Assembly (NCBI RefSeq): GCF_024124665.1 | Contig: NZ_JAMXSB010000013.1 | Span: 124,001 to 188,000, forward strand | Direction: 5' to 3' | Source: Pleionea sp. CnH1-48 | GTDB lineage: Bacteria > Pseudomonadota > Gammaproteobacteria > Enterobacterales > Kangiellaceae | DNA length: 64,000 nt | Shown here: in pieces, positions 33,088 through 43,356 of the stretch | How positions within the stretch are numbered: the stretch's first letter is position 1 | Layout: every line of letters begins with the position of its first letter | Made by a program: the position numbers and the translations under genes | Notes under the pieces: generated by a model | What the model was told of the DNA's origin: nothing | Seen by the model: the letters and a program-made list of their open reading frames with translations, nothing else | Database searches by the model: none

Positions 33088-36000
33088 TCAATACACTAAT
33101 CTGGCTTTGTCACACCCTTTTAAGCCTTCTAAATGATAGAGGAGCTCGTCCGTAGGTTGAACTTTCCATTCGTCAGAAAACGATAACTCAGCATCGGCTT
33201 TATCGGTTATAAACTTAACCTTCACCGGAATCTTTCCATTCAAGCAAGGTTTGATATTACGATGTAACTGCTCTGCAATATTGTCTTCTAAGGCAGGCTC
33301 ATTGAGCTCTAATAACAGATAGCGAGCATGCTGTTCTCTCGCCGCAACAAAATCAGTAATGGAACGTACACTCATACGCAAACCGCCATTGAAGTCATCC
33401 ACACTCACATCACCTTCAACCAAGATAACATTGTCATTGGTTAAAATATTTTTGTGTGCCTCATAGGTATCAGCATATACCATCACATCAATTCGGCCAC
33501 TGCGATCATCAAGTGAAACGATAGCAAAGCGATCACCTTTTTTGGTCTTCATGACACGAATACCAACAATAAGTCCGGCAACCGTAACATTTTCACCACG
33601 ACGGGTGGGTTGTAACTCAGCAATTCGATGACTGGTAATGGCTTTGACTTCATCTAGATACCGATCAATAGGATGCCCAGTTAGATACAGTCCCAAGGTT
33701 TCTTTTTCGCCTTGTAAAACCTGATCTTCTGGCCATGGACGTACCTTCGCCCAATTCAACTCACCCGTTTCTTGATCGGAGGTAAATACATTACCAAATA
33801 AATCATTCTGGCCAATGGCCTCAGCGCGCCCACGTTGTTCAGCAGCTTTAATGGCTTCGTCTAAAGACGCGGTCATCACCGCACGATCAGGCCCTAATGA
33901 ATCCAACGCCCCGGCTCGAATCAAAGACTCTAATACACGACGGTTAACTTTTTTCAGCTCAACACGGTTACAAAAATCAAAAAGATCTTTGTAAGGGCCG
34001 TTTTCTTTTCGTTCATTAACGAAGCTTTCTATCGCTCCCTCACCCACACCTTTTATGGCACCAATACCATAAATGATCGCTTCACCATCCACAGTAAATT
34101 TGTATTCACCTTTATTAACGTCCGGTGGCAGTATCTTGATGCCATGTGACATACAATCATCAACAAAAGCGACCACCTTATCGGTGTTATCCATATCGGC
34201 AGACATAACCGCAGCCATAAAAGCCGCGGGATAATGCGCTTTTAAGAACGCAGTTTGATAGGCAACTAACGCATAGGCAGCCGAGTGAGATTTATTAAAT
34301 CCGTAACCTGCAAATTTCTCTACCAGGTCAAAGATATTCATCGCCAGATCGCTATCGATCCCCTGCTTCACAGCCCCGCTTTCAAAAATACTGCGCTGTT
34401 TGGCCATTTCTTCGGGTTTCTTTTTACCCATCGCTCGACGCAACAGATCAGCACCACCAAGACTATAGCCAGCCAAAACCTGAGCTATCTGCATTACCTG
34501 TTCTTGATAAACAATAACACCGTAAGTCGGTTCAAGAATCGGCTGCAAAGAATCATGTTGGTAATCAGGGTGCGGGAAAGCCAACTCGGCTTTACCATGC
34601 TTACGGTTAATAAAGTCATCAACCATTCCCGATTGAAGTGGACCGGGTCGGAACAATGCCACCAGTGCGATAATGTCTTCAAAATTACTGGGCTGAAGTC
34701 GCTCAATCAGGTTTTTCATACCGTGGGATTCCAGCTGGAATACCGCCGTTGTGTCTGCGGCTTTCAGCAAAGTGAAGGTCTCTTCATCTTCGGTAGAAAT
34801 GGTTTCGATATTCAGCGGCTCAAGTCCTTCCTCCGCACGCTGTCGATTGACCGTTTCCATCGCCCAATCGATGATCGTTAGTGTCTTGAGTCCCAAGAAG
34901 TCAAACTTTACCAGACCCGCTTTTTCTACATCATCTTTATCAAACTGCGACACTAATCCCGAAGCGTTTTCGTCGCAGTAGATCGCTGTAAAATCAGTTA
35001 ATAGTGATGGGGAAATAACAACACCACCGGCATGTTTACCAGCCTGTCGGATAATTCCTTCAAGCGACTTGGCCATATCCCAGATTTCCTGAGCTTCTTC
35101 GTCGCCGTTTACTATGTCTTGCAAAGCCGGTTCTTCTTCCCAGGCTTTGGCTAGAGTCATACCTGGTGTTGGTGGGATAGCTTTAGATAATCGATCGGCC
35201 AAACCATAAGGTTTTCCGAGTACGCGGGCAACATCCCGCACTACCGCCTTTGCCGCCATGGTACCGAAAGTAATGATCTGCGACACACTTTCGCGACCAT
35301 AAGTTTCGGCCACGTAATCAATAACACGGTCACGACCATCCATACAAAAGTCGACGTCAAAGTCGGGCATGGATACCCGTTCAGGATTCAAGAAACGTTC
35401 GAAAAGTAGGTCGTATTCCAATGGATCCAGATCGGTGATTTTGAGCGCGTAAGCCACTAACGAACCCGCCCCCGATCCCCTGCCAGGTCCTACAGGCACC
35501 GCGTTGTTTTTTGCCCACTGAATAAAGTCTGCAACGATCAAGAAGTAACCGGGGAATCCCATCTGATTGATAACGTCCAGTTCTATTTTCAGACGCTCAT
35601 CATAAGCCTTGCGCTGCTCTGCAAATTCGGGCGCAGAACGATCCATTAATTGATCCAGTCGCTCTTCGAGGCCCTCTTCACTGACTTTGCATAAATACGC
35701 TGCTTCGTCCAGATCTCCCGTAGGGAAACGCGGAAGATAATAAGTACCTAACTTCAACTCAACAGAACAACGACGAGCAATTTCGACGGTATTCTCAATG
35801 GCTTCAGGAATATCCTGAAACAGTTCAATCATTTCTTCTGGGCTACGTAAGTATTGCTCAGCAGAATATTCTTTTGGACGCCGTGGATCTTCCAATACAC
35901 GTCCCTGACTGATACAAATACGGGCTTCATGGGCGCCAAAATCATCAGGCGAAATAAAGTGAACATCATTGGTTGCGACCACTGGCGTGCCCGCGCCTTG

Positions 36001-36564
36001 TGCTAAGCCAACTGCCGCGTGAATATAATCGTCTTCGTTTTCACGGCCTGTTCGTTGCAACTCGATATAGTAACGATCGGGGAAGTGATGACTCCAAAAA
36101 CCCAGGCATTGAGCCGCCAAATCCATATTGTTATTGAGCAACGCTTTACCTACGTCACCTTCACGTCCGCCAGAAAGAACAATAAGGCCTTCATTCCATT
36201 CGTGCAGCCACTCCTGCTCTACCACAGGAATTCCACGCACCTGATTGGTCATATAAGCACGAGAAATAATCCGCTTCAGGTTGGTATAACCTTCTTGGCT
36301 CAAGCACAAAAAAACCACACGAAACAGCTCATCGCCCATCGCTTCTGAACGCAGCCACATATCAACACCGGTAATGGGTTTGATCCCGTTACTCAGCGCC
36401 GTGTTATAAAACCGCACCAAACCACAAATATTATTCTGGTCAGTCATCGCCAAAGCTGGCATGCCCAGTTCTGCGGTTTTGGATACCAGAGGTTTAACTC
36501 GGCAAATTCCATTGATCATGGAATATTCGGTATGAACTCGAAGGTGAACAAATGATTGCGGCAT
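33088..36564 (-). CDS. dnaE: DNA polymerase III alpha subunit
   Basis: The replicative DNA polymerase catalytic subunit, 1158 residues, full length for the family. The N-terminal PHP domain begins [19 protein letters not shown] (HxE form). The palm aspartates are in [15 protein letters not shown] (about residues 400). The glycine-rich [26 protein letters not shown] and the finger motif [18 protein letters not shown] are present. The C-terminal OB fold starts near [14 protein letters not shown]. It normally works with DnaQ and the beta clamp. It is separated from rnhB by an insertion of about 2 kb, unlike most gammaproteobacteria where the genes abut. Confidence 0.98.
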   Translation of the reverse strand: MPQSFVHLRVHTEYSMINGICRVKPLVSKTAELGMPALAMTDQNNICGLVRFYNTALSNGIKPITGVDMWLRSEAMGDELFRVVFLCLSQEGYTNLKRIISRAYMTNQVRGIPVVEQEWLHEWNEGLIVLSGGREGDVGKALLNNNMDLAAQCLGFWSHHFPDRYYIELQRTGRENEDDYIHAAVGLAQGAGTPVVATNDVHFISPDDFGAHEARICISQGRVLEDPRRPKEYSAEQYLRSPEEMIELFQDIPEAIENTVEIARRCSVELKLGTYYLPRFPTGDLDEAAYLCKVSEEGLEERLDQLMDRSAPEFAEQRKAYDERLKIELDVINQMGFPGYFLIVADFIQWAKNNAVPVGPGRGSGAGSLVAYALKITDLDPLEYDLLFERFLNPERVSMPDFDVDFCMDGRDRVIDYVAETYGRESVSQIITFGTMAAKAVVRDVARVLGKPYGLADRLSKAIPPTPGMTLAKAWEEEPALQDIVNGDEEAQEIWDMAKSLEGIIRQAGKHAGGVVISPSLLTDFTAIYCDENASGLVSQFDKDDVEKAGLVKFDFLGLKTLTIIDWAMETVNRQRAEEGLEPLNIETISTEDEETFTLLKAADTTAVFQLESHGMKNLIERLQPSNFEDIIALVALFRPGPLQSGMVDDFINRKHGKAELAFPHPDYQHDSLQPILEPTYGVIVYQEQVMQIAQVLAGYSLGGADLLRRAMGKKKPEEMAKQRSIFESGAVKQGIDSDLAMNIFDLVEKFAGYGFNKSHSAAYALVAYQTAFLKAHYPAAFMAAVMSADMDNTDKVVAFVDDCMSHGIKILPPDVNKGEYKFTVDGEAIIYGIGAIKGVGEGAIESFVNERKENGPYKDLFDFCNRVELKKVNRRVLESLIRAGALDSLGPDRAVMTASLDEAIKAAEQRGRAEAIGQNDLFGNVFTSDQETGELNWAKVRPWPEDQVLQGEKETLGLYLTGHPIDRYLDEVKAITSHRIAELQPTRRGENVTVAGLIVGIRVMKTKKGDRFAIVSLDDRSGRIDVMVYADTYEAHKNILTNDNVILVEGDVSVDDFNGGLRMSVRSITDFVAAREQHARYLLLELNEPALEDNIAEQLHRNIKPCLNGKIPVKVKFITDKADAELSFSDEWKVQPTDELLYHLEGLKGCDKARLVY

Positions 36565-36697
36565 AGGCGTTTTGTTTATCTTTTAATCGTTTAAAGCGGG
36601 GTGATCTTAAGTGATAATGTTAAGGAATTAACTGCGTAAAATACAGCAGTTTTCGGCTTCATTTTACAAAAAGGTGACAAGGAAGAAGCCATCAAAT

Positions 36698-37149
36698 ATC
36701 CCCCGAGCTTAGACACACTAAGCGACCAGGGTGAGCGTGCACAGCCAACACCCATGTAGCTTAAAAAACAAAGGAAAATCCCCAAAGTACTTCACGCTAC
36801 ACGTAGGCGGCAAGCAAGCGAATCCCCTGAGCTTAGATACGCTAAGTGACAGGGGTGAGTACGCGCAGCCAACACCCATGTAGCTTAAAAAACAAAGGGA
36901 AATCCCCAAAGTATTTCACGCTACACGTAGGCGGCAAGCAAGCGAATCCCCTGAGCTTAGATGCACTAAGTGACTGGGGTGAGCGCGCGCAGCCAACACC
37001 CGTGTAGCTTAAAAACAAAGAGAAATCCCCAAAGTATTTCACGCTACACGTAGGCGGCAAGCAAGCGAATCCCCTGAGCTTAGATGCACTAAGTGACTGG
37101 GGTGAGCGCGCGCAGCCAACACCCGTGTAGCTTGAAAGACGAAGGGGAT
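36698..37149 (+). repeat. Tandem ERIC array: three full units and one truncated unit
   Basis: Full units begin at 36778, 36902 and 37025, with periods of 124 and 123 bases; each starts ATCCCCAAAGTA, and the last ends at GGGGAT (37149). A left unit (36698-36777) lacks about 44 bases of its 5' end. Units share junctions, the end of one merging with the start of the next. The core resembles the other ERIC copies in the window but lacks the extra 12-13 bases near the right end, so it is a shorter subfamily. The array fills the gap between dnaE and the convergently ending CPBP protease gene. Confidence 0.92.
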
Positions 37150-37153
37150 TAGT

Positions 37154-38014
37154 TTATTGGGCTTGATAAAAAGGATAACTAAATAACATAAAATGCAGCA
37201 CATTAACTAACCAATGTACCAGAACGGCGGCTTCCCAGCGCTGCGACCACCAATAAGCAATCCCATACCCCATCCCGGCAATAAATGAGGCCAGAATCAG
37301 TTTTGAGCCACCACCGGCATGAGCAAGTGCAAACAAACCGGAAGTTGCCAATAATCCAATGACTTTCCCCCATTTTTCAGGCCCCAGAGAACTCAACCAG
37401 GGCTGCATAAAACCTCGAAAAAAGGCTTCTTCGGCCACACAGGTGACTAACAGTTGCTTCCACATAAACAATAAGGTTAATGATAACCAAGGCACTAAAA
37501 ATTCTGGTTGCCAGCGGATAAAGCCCAATCCATACATCAACGGAAATAAGGTGCAGAGTAATATCAAAGTAACGCTACTAACAACGGTAAGTACTCGCTT
37601 CCAGGATTGCACTTGTGTATTCAGGTATGTGCCAATCAGTAAGATGGCAGCAATGGTTTTGTCCAACGAAAAACTAAAAGAAAACACTCCCGAGTCTGGT
37701 TTTAAATACTGAGATTCGACAATGTCCCAACGTTCAAATCCCGGCAGTAAGTGAGCACCGAACATGACAAACATAACCGCAACAACAAGCTTGCCCAACA
37801 CGGCATACCAGCCAGATGCGCGCTTAGTAGCGATCAGTACTCCATAAAATCCGCCCAGGCAAATCAACGCAAGCCATGACAATTTTCCCATTACCAAAGC
37901 AACAAGCGTTGCACCACACAAAACCCATAACCAGTGGCGATGCGTTTCTTTTTGCGGATGCCATAGTAGAAGAAAGGACAAGGTAAGCAATCCATACACT
38001 AGCCAGTTATCCAT
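37154..38014 (-). CDS. CPBP-family intramembrane metalloprotease
   Basis: This 286-residue polytopic membrane protein has the CPBP (Abi/CAAX-prenyl-protease-like) motifs: EEAFFRG (Glu195, Glu196, Arg200), a histidine in ALAHAG (about residue 235) and the HWLVN motif (about residue 270). About eight membrane helices are predicted. The family cuts within the membrane; the substrate is unknown here. Its stop lies only four bases from the ERIC array end. It belongs to the block inserted between rnhB and dnaE. Confidence 0.85.
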   Translation of the reverse strand: MDNWLVYGLLTLSFLLLWHPQKETHRHWLWVLCGATLVALVMGKLSWLALICLGGFYGVLIATKRASGWYAVLGKLVVAVMFVMFGAHLLPGFERWDIVESQYLKPDSGVFSFSFSLDKTIAAILLIGTYLNTQVQSWKRVLTVVSSVTLILLCTLFPLMYGLGFIRWQPEFLVPWLSLTLLFMWKQLLVTCVAEEAFFRGFMQPWLSSLGPEKWGKVIGLLATSGLFALAHAGGGSKLILASFIAGMGYGIAYWWSQRWEAAVLVHWLVNVLHFMLFSYPFYQAQ

Positions 38015-38083
38015 TGCATCGCTCCACTAATAAATCATTATCTGCTGGGCTAAGCTATCAACTCAATCAGTTGATAGCTCACA

Positions 38084-38299
38084 CTAGGACACGTCAGGAC
38101 AATACTCAAACCGAGCAACCTTTTGGCCTTCGTGTTCTACCCTTTCGGTAAACATGCTTAATGGTCTTACCCACAACCCTCTCTCTCCATATTGAGGTTG
38201 ATAGACAACAACTTGCTCCATCGTTTCTGAATGTGTTGCTACGCCCATGACTTTATATAAGTTGCCTTTAAAGTGGCGGTAAATACCGGGCTCAATCAT
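38084..38299 (-). CDS. DUF1653 protein
   Basis: This 71-residue protein has the typical DUF1653 pattern: GIYRHFKGNLYKVMGVATHSET near the start, YQPQYGERGLWVRPLSMF in the middle and the conserved RFEY close to the end. The fold is a small SH3-like barrel and function is unknown. It is single, with a short gap to the CPBP gene. Confidence 0.88.
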   Translation of the reverse strand: MIEPGIYRHFKGNLYKVMGVATHSETMEQVVVYQPQYGERGLWVRPLSMFTERVEHEGQKVARFEYCPDVS

Positions 38300-38339
38300 A
38301 CTGATGTTTCTCCGTGGTTAATCAGTGAGTGCTACAATA

Positions 38340-38397
38340 TACCCAGAGTATTTCAAAGTGCAGCCAACAATGCTGAACCTTGAAAGTCGACAGGGTA
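38340..38397 (+). repeat. ERIC (IRU) element with internal deletion, 58 bp
   Basis: Both ends are kept: TACCC-N6-TTTCAA at the left (38340) and CCTTGAAAGTCGACAGGGTA at the right (38397). The central core of about 78 bases with AATCCCC and TGGGGTGAG is absent. It lies 35 bases before the start of a small lipoprotein gene. Confidence 0.85.
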
Positions 38398-38432
38398 TGA
38401 ATACTTAGGAAGTGAATTCGGGGATCTATCTT

Positions 38433-38639
38433 ATGACAGTCAAAACCATGGCTCAATTTATCTTTTTGTTCGGCCTGTTGGTATTAACCACGGCGTGTTC
38501 TAGCACGAGCTCAAGCCGCAGTGGCAGCCAGTACTATTGCTTACCAGGATTAGGAGTCAAACTAAAACAGTCCGATAGCAGGCCACTTCCTGAGTCCATG
38601 CTATGGAATCGTAAAAAAGGTTCCTGCCTGCATCAGTAA
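38433..38639 (+). CDS. Small lipoprotein
   Basis: This 68-residue precursor has a signal peptide and lipobox LTTAC (Cys22 from the ATG at 38433), followed by a serine-rich linker and a short mature end with two cysteines. A GTG at 38412 would extend it by seven residues, but GGGGAT lies at a usual distance from the ATG. It faces rnhB tail to tail. No function is known. Confidence 0.7.
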   Translation: MTVKTMAQFIFLFGLLVLTTACSSTSSSRSGSQYYCLPGLGVKLKQSDSRPLPESMLWNRKKGSCLHQ

Positions 38640-38645
38640 GTATCT

Positions 38646-39212
38646 TTACGCTAACGCCAACAGCTTTTGTACAGGAGCATAAGATTTACGGTGAATAGGC
38701 GTTAATCCCAGTTCAAGCAAAGCTTCGCGGTGCTGTTTGGTTGGATACCCTTTATGTTTGGCAAAGCCATAACCAGGATATATTTTTTCGAAGGCTACCA
38801 TCTCGCGATCACGTGTAACCTTAGCAATGATCGAAGCCGCACTGATGGCAGGCTCGGTTAAATCCCCTTTCACGATGGCTTCTGATGGTACGCCAAAATC
38901 GGGCGACTTATTTCCATCCACTAAAACATGTTCTGCTTTAATGGGTAATTCAGCAACCGCTCTTTGCATGGCGACAAAAGACGCCTGCAAAATATTAATC
39001 TCATCAATCTCTTCTACTTCGGCTCGCCCAATGGCCCACGACAATGCTTTCTGCTTTATTTCGTCAAACAAGAGATCTCGTTTTTTCTCGGTTAACTTTT
39101 TTGAATCCGTTAACCCTTCAATAGGATTGTTGGGATCGAGAATGACAGCCGCTGCAACAACAGCTCCTGCTAAGGGTCCACGTCCGACTTCGTCAACACC
39201 GGCGACTAACAT
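38646..39212 (-). CDS. rnhB: Ribonuclease HII
   Basis: This 188-residue enzyme hydrolyses RNA in RNA-DNA hybrids and removes single ribonucleotides from DNA. The acidic DEDD set is visible: [12 protein letters not shown] (Asp6, Glu7), the VLVDGNK aspartate and late acidic residues after [12 protein letters not shown]. It starts with ATG at 39212, 25 bases after lpxB. It is the last gene of the lpx operon before the inserted block. Confidence 0.97.
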   Translation of the reverse strand: MLVAGVDEVGRGPLAGAVVAAAVILDPNNPIEGLTDSKKLTEKKRDLLFDEIKQKALSWAIGRAEVEEIDEINILQASFVAMQRAVAELPIKAEHVLVDGNKSPDFGVPSEAIVKGDLTEPAISAASIIAKVTRDREMVAFEKIYPGYGFAKHKGYPTKQHREALLELGLTPIHRKSYAPVQKLLALA

Positions 39213-39236
39213 ACAAGTTCTCCACTTTTTGTAATT

Positions 39237-40385
39237 TTATTGAGGCAACAATTTACTTATGGCATCAGCAGCAATAACATCAGCGTCTTTCTTTAAGGAC
39301 AAATGAATGTCACGGAAGGATTGAATCAAAGAGGCGTATTTTTCGGGATGGTTCAACCTGTCCATCAAAGCTTCTGCCAAAAGCTCTGGCTGACACTCTT
39401 TTTGAATGTACTCAGGGACCAAACTTTCGCCCGCTAACAAATTAGGTAACGAAACATTTTTAATTTTTAGCATACGACTAAAAATGGCATAACTGAAGCC
39501 CGACATCTTGTAGCCAACGACCATCGGCTTCTTTAACAAAGTCGCCTCTAGAGTTGCTGTTCCTGATGCTAATAAGACTACATCGCTAGCCCCCATGACT
39601 TGTCGTGCATTACCCACAGTGATCGTCATTGGAGGTTTGTTTTCTAGCTGACTTAGAACCTGTTCAAACTGAGCTTTGCGCTGTTCATTAATCACAGGTA
39701 CGACAATTTTAAGCTCTGGATTATCTTGCCAACAACGATAGGCCGCTTCGATAAAAGGCTGAGTGATATATTTAATTTCGCTACCGCGGCTGCCAGGTAA
39801 TACGGCAAGCACTTTATCTTGTTCAGCCAGCCCTAATTCGTTGCGATATCGACCTACAGGGACTTCTACATCAATTTTGTCGGCCATGGAATGGCCAACG
39901 CAGGCAACATCGACATTGTGTTCGTGATAATACTTCTCTTCAAAAGTAAACAAACACAACATGAGATCAACAGCGCGTTTTATTTTGAAAATACGTTTTG
40001 GACGCCATGCCCAAACCGAAGGACTTACATAGTGTACTGTTTTAATGCCGGCTTCGCGCAGTGCTAATTCAAAATCTAAATTAAATTCTGGCGCGTCAAT
40101 GCCAATAAAAACCGCAGGAGGATCTTGAATCAACTGTTCAATCAGTTGTTTACGAACTTTACTTAATTCACGATAGCGCTTGAGAACAGCGACAATCCCC
40201 ATGACCGCTAAACGCTCCATCGGGTAAACACTTTGACAACCTTCGGCCATCATACTCTCGCCAGCGATACCTTCAAATTCATAGGCATCACCATAACGTT
40301 TTTTGAGTTCTCGAATGAGGCCAGCACCAAGCAAATCACCTGATGCTTCTCCGGCAACCAGAAAAATCTTAGAAGAATTAGACAT
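39237..40385 (-). CDS. lpxB: Lipid-A-disaccharide synthase
   Basis: This 382-residue glycosyltransferase joins UDP-diacylglucosamine and lipid X to make the lipid A disaccharide. It shows AGEASGDLLGAGLI near the N-terminus, YVSPSVWAWRPKRIFKI in the middle and VLLASGTATLEATLLKKPMVV in the C-terminal half, all typical of LpxB. It follows lpxA by three bases (stop to start), so translation is probably coupled. Confidence 0.98.
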   Translation of the reverse strand: MSNSSKIFLVAGEASGDLLGAGLIRELKKRYGDAYEFEGIAGESMMAEGCQSVYPMERLAVMGIVAVLKRYRELSKVRKQLIEQLIQDPPAVFIGIDAPEFNLDFELALREAGIKTVHYVSPSVWAWRPKRIFKIKRAVDLMLCLFTFEEKYYHEHNVDVACVGHSMADKIDVEVPVGRYRNELGLAEQDKVLAVLPGSRGSEIKYITQPFIEAAYRCWQDNPELKIVVPVINEQRKAQFEQVLSQLENKPPMTITVGNARQVMGASDVVLLASGTATLEATLLKKPMVVGYKMSGFSYAIFSRMLKIKNVSLPNLLAGESLVPEYIQKECQPELLAEALMDRLNHPEKYASLIQSFRDIHLSLKKDADVIAADAISKLLPQ

Positions 40386-40388
40386 GAA

Positions 40389-41153
40389 TTATCGGACGAT
40401 ACCACGCTCAGATGCGGCGATAAAATCTGCAAACAATTGTACAGCTGAATTATCAGCAGCCAATTCTTTGATAGCTTCTAGTGCAACATCCAGTTTTTGT
40501 TCTTTACGGTAAAGCTCGCGGAATGCATTACGTACTGCGCGAATATCTTGATTAGAAAAACCTCGGCGTTTAAGGCCCTCTGTGTTAATCGCACGAGGCA
40601 CACCTCGCTGCAACATAACGTAAGGAGGAATATCCTGAGTAATACTGCTGTTCATTCCAGCAAACGCATGAGCGCCAATTTTGCAGAACTGATGAACACC
40701 CGTAAAGCCTCCCAGAATGACCCAGTCACCCACATGAACATGGCCAGCAATGGTTGCATTATTAGCCATGATAACGTGATCACCCACAATACAATCGTGG
40801 GCAACATGAGTGTAAGCCATAAACAGGCCATCACTACCTATCTGGGTATAACCAATATCTTGTACAGTGCCGCGATGGACCGTACAAGACTCACGGAACA
40901 CATTATTGTCACCAATAATGGTCTTGGTTGGTTCGCCTTGATATTTTTTATCCTGATTTTCTTCTCCAATACTGGAGAATTGAAAAAAACGATTGTTTTT
41001 GCCTATTGTTGTATGGCCGTTTATAACAACATGAGGGCCAACAACTGTGCCGCTATCGATTTGAACATGAGCGCCAATAATGGAATAAGGGCCGACTTCT
41101 ACATCGTCAGCTAACTCTGCTTTTGGATCAATAATCGCACTAGGATGAATCAT
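40389..41153 (-). CDS. lpxA: UDP-N-acetylglucosamine acyltransferase
   Basis: The first enzyme of lipid A synthesis, about 254 residues from [14 protein letters not shown]. The family start is the ATG at 41153; the frame is open seven codons upstream. The left-handed beta-helix hexapeptide repeats span about residues 1-190 and include the catalytic-histidine region (AYTHVAHDC). The C-terminal helical domain ends the protein. The start overlaps the fabZ stop (ATGA at 41150-41153), so the two genes are translationally coupled. Confidence 0.97.
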   Translation of the reverse strand: MIHPSAIIDPKAELADDVEVGPYSIIGAHVQIDSGTVVGPHVVINGHTTIGKNNRFFQFSSIGEENQDKKYQGEPTKTIIGDNNVFRESCTVHRGTVQDIGYTQIGSDGLFMAYTHVAHDCIVGDHVIMANNATIAGHVHVGDWVILGGFTGVHQFCKIGAHAFAGMNSSITQDIPPYVMLQRGVPRAINTEGLKRRGFSNQDIRAVRNAFRELYRKEQKLDVALEAIKELAADNSAVQLFADFIAASERGIVR

Positions 41154-41614
41154 ACAATACTCTTTTTTGCACACATCAGATCAGCGGAACATACAACCTG
41201 GCCGTCGACGACGGCTTCTGCGTCAAACTTCCACATGTCGCGCTTACGGCGGGCTACCTTAACACGCAATTCAACTTGATCACCTGGCTCAACAGGACGC
41301 TTGAAACGCGCGTTATCAATTCCTACAAAATAGTACAAAGAGTCCTCATCTGGCAATTCACCCATGGTTTTAAATGCCAAAATGCCTGTCGCCTGCGCCA
41401 ATGCTTCCAGGATCAACACACCGGGCATTACAGGACGGTGTGGAAAATGTCCGGTAAAGCAGGGCTCGTTAACAGTAACATTCTTAATAGCGGTTAAATA
41501 TTCGCCGACTTTGTAATCAATGACTCGATCAACCAATAAAAAAGGATAACGGTGAGGAAGGTGCTTCATCACCTCATGAATATCCAATGTCGAAATATCC
41601 TGCTCTTCAGTCAT
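41150..41614 (-). CDS. fabZ: 3-hydroxyacyl-ACP dehydratase
   Basis: This enzyme of about 154 residues dehydrates 3-hydroxyacyl-ACP in fatty-acid elongation. It has the hot-dog catalytic stretch [31 protein letters not shown] and the following glycine and glutamate. The ATG at 41614 is preferred to a GTG four codons earlier; it overlaps the lpxD stop region by eight bases. Confidence 0.96.
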   Translation of the reverse strand: MTEEQDISTLDIHEVMKHLPHRYPFLLVDRVIDYKVGEYLTAIKNVTVNEPCFTGHFPHRPVMPGVLILEALAQATGILAFKTMGELPDEDSLYYFVGIDNARFKRPVEPGDQVELRVKVARRKRDMWKFDAEAVVDGQVVCSADLMCAKKSIV

Positions 41615-42659
41615 TCTCGTTTTCACCTTTTAACTGCTTTAGCTCTTTTTCTAAGAGTTTAATTTTTTTCGCCATCTCGTCTAATTGACGAACTCTGACC
41701 ATATTCTTGCGCCACTCACGATTCTCCATTAAAGGAGCACCAGATGAATAAGCGCCTGCTTTGTTGAGGGACTTGCTAACCTGAGACCCTGCCGTAATAT
41801 GAACTCTGTCGGCTATTTCGATATGCCCGAGAATGGTCGCACGACCACCCGCAGTGCAGTAATCTCCAACGCGCGAACTGCCTGCAACACCCGCATAAGC
41901 AGCCATCGCACTGTGCTCACCAATCTCTACATTGTGGGCAAGATGACACAAGTTATCCAGTTTTACACCATTTCCGATGATCGTATCGTTGAGTGCTCCA
42001 CGATCAATCGTGCAATTGGCGCCACATTCAAAGTCATCGCCAATAACCACACCACCGAGCTGGGGGATCTTAACCCATAGGCCATTATCGCTGGCAAAAC
42101 CGAAGCCATCAGAACCAATGGTGGTGCCGCTATGTACAATGGCTCTTTTGCCGATTTGCACACCATGAGTAATGGTGACATTAGGATAAATTTTTGCCGC
42201 TTCGCCTAATACGCTGCCATGCCCAACATAGCTGCCAGCACCTAGCTCAACGTTATCGCCAATCACGGCTTGAGCCGCAACTACCGCATTGGGGCCAATA
42301 TGAGCGCTCTCCGATACCGTCGCAGACTCATGAATCACGGCAGTAGGATGAATCCCCTGCGCCAATGAAGGTGTTGTGTCCAGAAGTTGCGCGACACGGG
42401 CAAAACCAAGGTAAGGGTTGCTCATTACCAGAGCATTACCGTCGTAATCTTCTGCCAGCTCAGCAGACATAATCACAGCAGATGCCTTGGTATCGGTCAA
42501 ATAAGTGCGGTATTTAGGATTGCTTAGAAAGGTGATATGGCCGCTAACAGAATCTTGAATGGTATTAACAGAAAAGACGCGGCAAGCCGCGTCCCCTTTT
42601 ACTTCTGCACCAATCAGAGCAGCTATTTGCTCAAGCGTATACCCCTGATTGTCTATCAC
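41607..42659 (-). CDS. lpxD: UDP-3-O-acylglucosamine N-acyltransferase
   Basis: This 350-residue trimeric acyltransferase adds the second 3-hydroxyacyl chain in lipid A synthesis. It has the N-terminal uridine-binding domain ([16 protein letters not shown]), the hexapeptide left-handed helix from about residue 105 ([20 protein letters not shown]), and the catalytic histidine stretch [14 protein letters not shown] (about residue 230-245). The C-terminal helical part ends with lysine-rich coiled coil. It follows skp by 17 bases. Confidence 0.98.
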   Translation of the reverse strand: MIDNQGYTLEQIAALIGAEVKGDAACRVFSVNTIQDSVSGHITFLSNPKYRTYLTDTKASAVIMSAELAEDYDGNALVMSNPYLGFARVAQLLDTTPSLAQGIHPTAVIHESATVSESAHIGPNAVVAAQAVIGDNVELGAGSYVGHGSVLGEAAKIYPNVTITHGVQIGKRAIVHSGTTIGSDGFGFASDNGLWVKIPQLGGVVIGDDFECGANCTIDRGALNDTIIGNGVKLDNLCHLAHNVEIGEHSAMAAYAGVAGSSRVGDYCTAGGRATILGHIEIADRVHITAGSQVSKSLNKAGAYSSGAPLMENREWRKNMVRVRQLDEMAKKIKLLEKELKQLKGENEND

Positions 42660-42676
42660 AGGTTTTCTCTCCTGAG

Positions 42677-43189
42677 TTACTTACCAGCAGATGCATTCAG
42701 TTTAGCAAGAACCTGCTGAGTAATATCAAGTGCTGGATCAGCCCAAACCAAAGACTGACGATTAGCAATCATGCTGTATTTGTGCTCTTTCGCATAAGCG
42801 TCAACAGCGGCCAATACCTGAGCTTGTAAAATTTTAGTTTCTTCTGCCTGACGACGCTGAAAATCTTCATCGAAGGCTTTCTTTTTCAATTTGATAGCCG
42901 CTTCTTTTTCTGTCACTTGACGGCTCATGTCGATCTTTTGCTCTTGCGACAAAGTAGCCGCTTCTTTTTGAGCTTTCTGAACCAATGCTTCACGATCTTT
43001 CAGCATCGCTTCCAGACTTTCGCCACGCTCTTTAAATTCTTTACGTAGTTTTTCTTGAACAGAAGTGTACTGAGGAGACTTATACACCAATACACGAAAA
43101 TCAACGTGGCCTACTTTAAGCTCTGCCGCTACCGCTTGACCAATAAATGACGAAACTACCAAAATGGCTAATGCAACAATCTTTTTCAA
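42677..43189 (-). CDS. skp: Periplasmic chaperone Skp/OmpH
   Basis: This protein of about 170 residues holds outer-membrane proteins in the periplasm during transit to BamA. It has a signal peptide (KKIVALAILVVSSF to AVAAE) and a strongly charged alpha-helical coiled-coil body (about residues 50-130 with KLRKEFKERGESLEAMLKD). Two TTG codons are candidate starts: 43189 is preferred because GAGGGG lies seven bases upstream and the signal peptide begins MKKI; a TTG at 43204 would overlap that site. TTG start is unusual but supported. Confidence 0.92.
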   Translation of the reverse strand: MKKIVALAILVVSSFIGQAVAAELKVGHVDFRVLVYKSPQYTSVQEKLRKEFKERGESLEAMLKDREALVQKAQKEAATLSQEQKIDMSRQVTEKEAAIKLKKKAFDEDFQRRQAEETKILQAQVLAAVDAYAKEHKYSMIANRQSLVWADPALDITQQVLAKLNASAGK

Positions 43190-43318
43190 TGTCTTTCCCC
43201 TCAAAATTCGAAAACTGTGAAAACTGCTAAATACGAACAGTTCGCAAAATTTGTCTGTTAATTAAAAGCAGACTGTCATAGCACATGATTAAGTTTTAGA
43301 CAGCCGCTTTTGAGCGAT

Positions 43319-43352
43319 GACAGGCATAATGCTAAATTCAGCTCTGCCTGTC
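43319..43352 (-). terminator. Hairpin after bamA
   Basis: GACAGGC (43319-43325) and GCCTGTC (43346-43352) form a 7-bp stem with a long 20-base loop, four bases beyond the bamA stop. There is no T-run, so it may stabilise or process the bamA-skp message rather than end it. Confidence 0.35.
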
Positions 43353-43356
43353 CAGT

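Noticed and set aside
34285-34881. 198-residue plus-strand frame inside dnaE
   Set aside because: Antisense shadow of a strongly conserved coding region; composition matches the complement of dnaE codons.
36591-37060. Several short minus-strand frames with repeated CFLSYMGVGC-like peptides
   Set aside because: They are translations of the tandem ERIC units; the repeated peptides reflect the DNA repeat, and no ribosome binding sites or codon bias support them.
36698-37149. CRISPR-like periodic repeat
   Set aside because: The 123-124 bp units are repeated almost in full with no unique spacers and no cas genes nearby; they match ERIC elements.
40497-41114. 205-residue plus-strand frame inside lpxA
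   Set aside because: Antisense shadow; the hexapeptide repeat codons on the other strand produce a long open frame.
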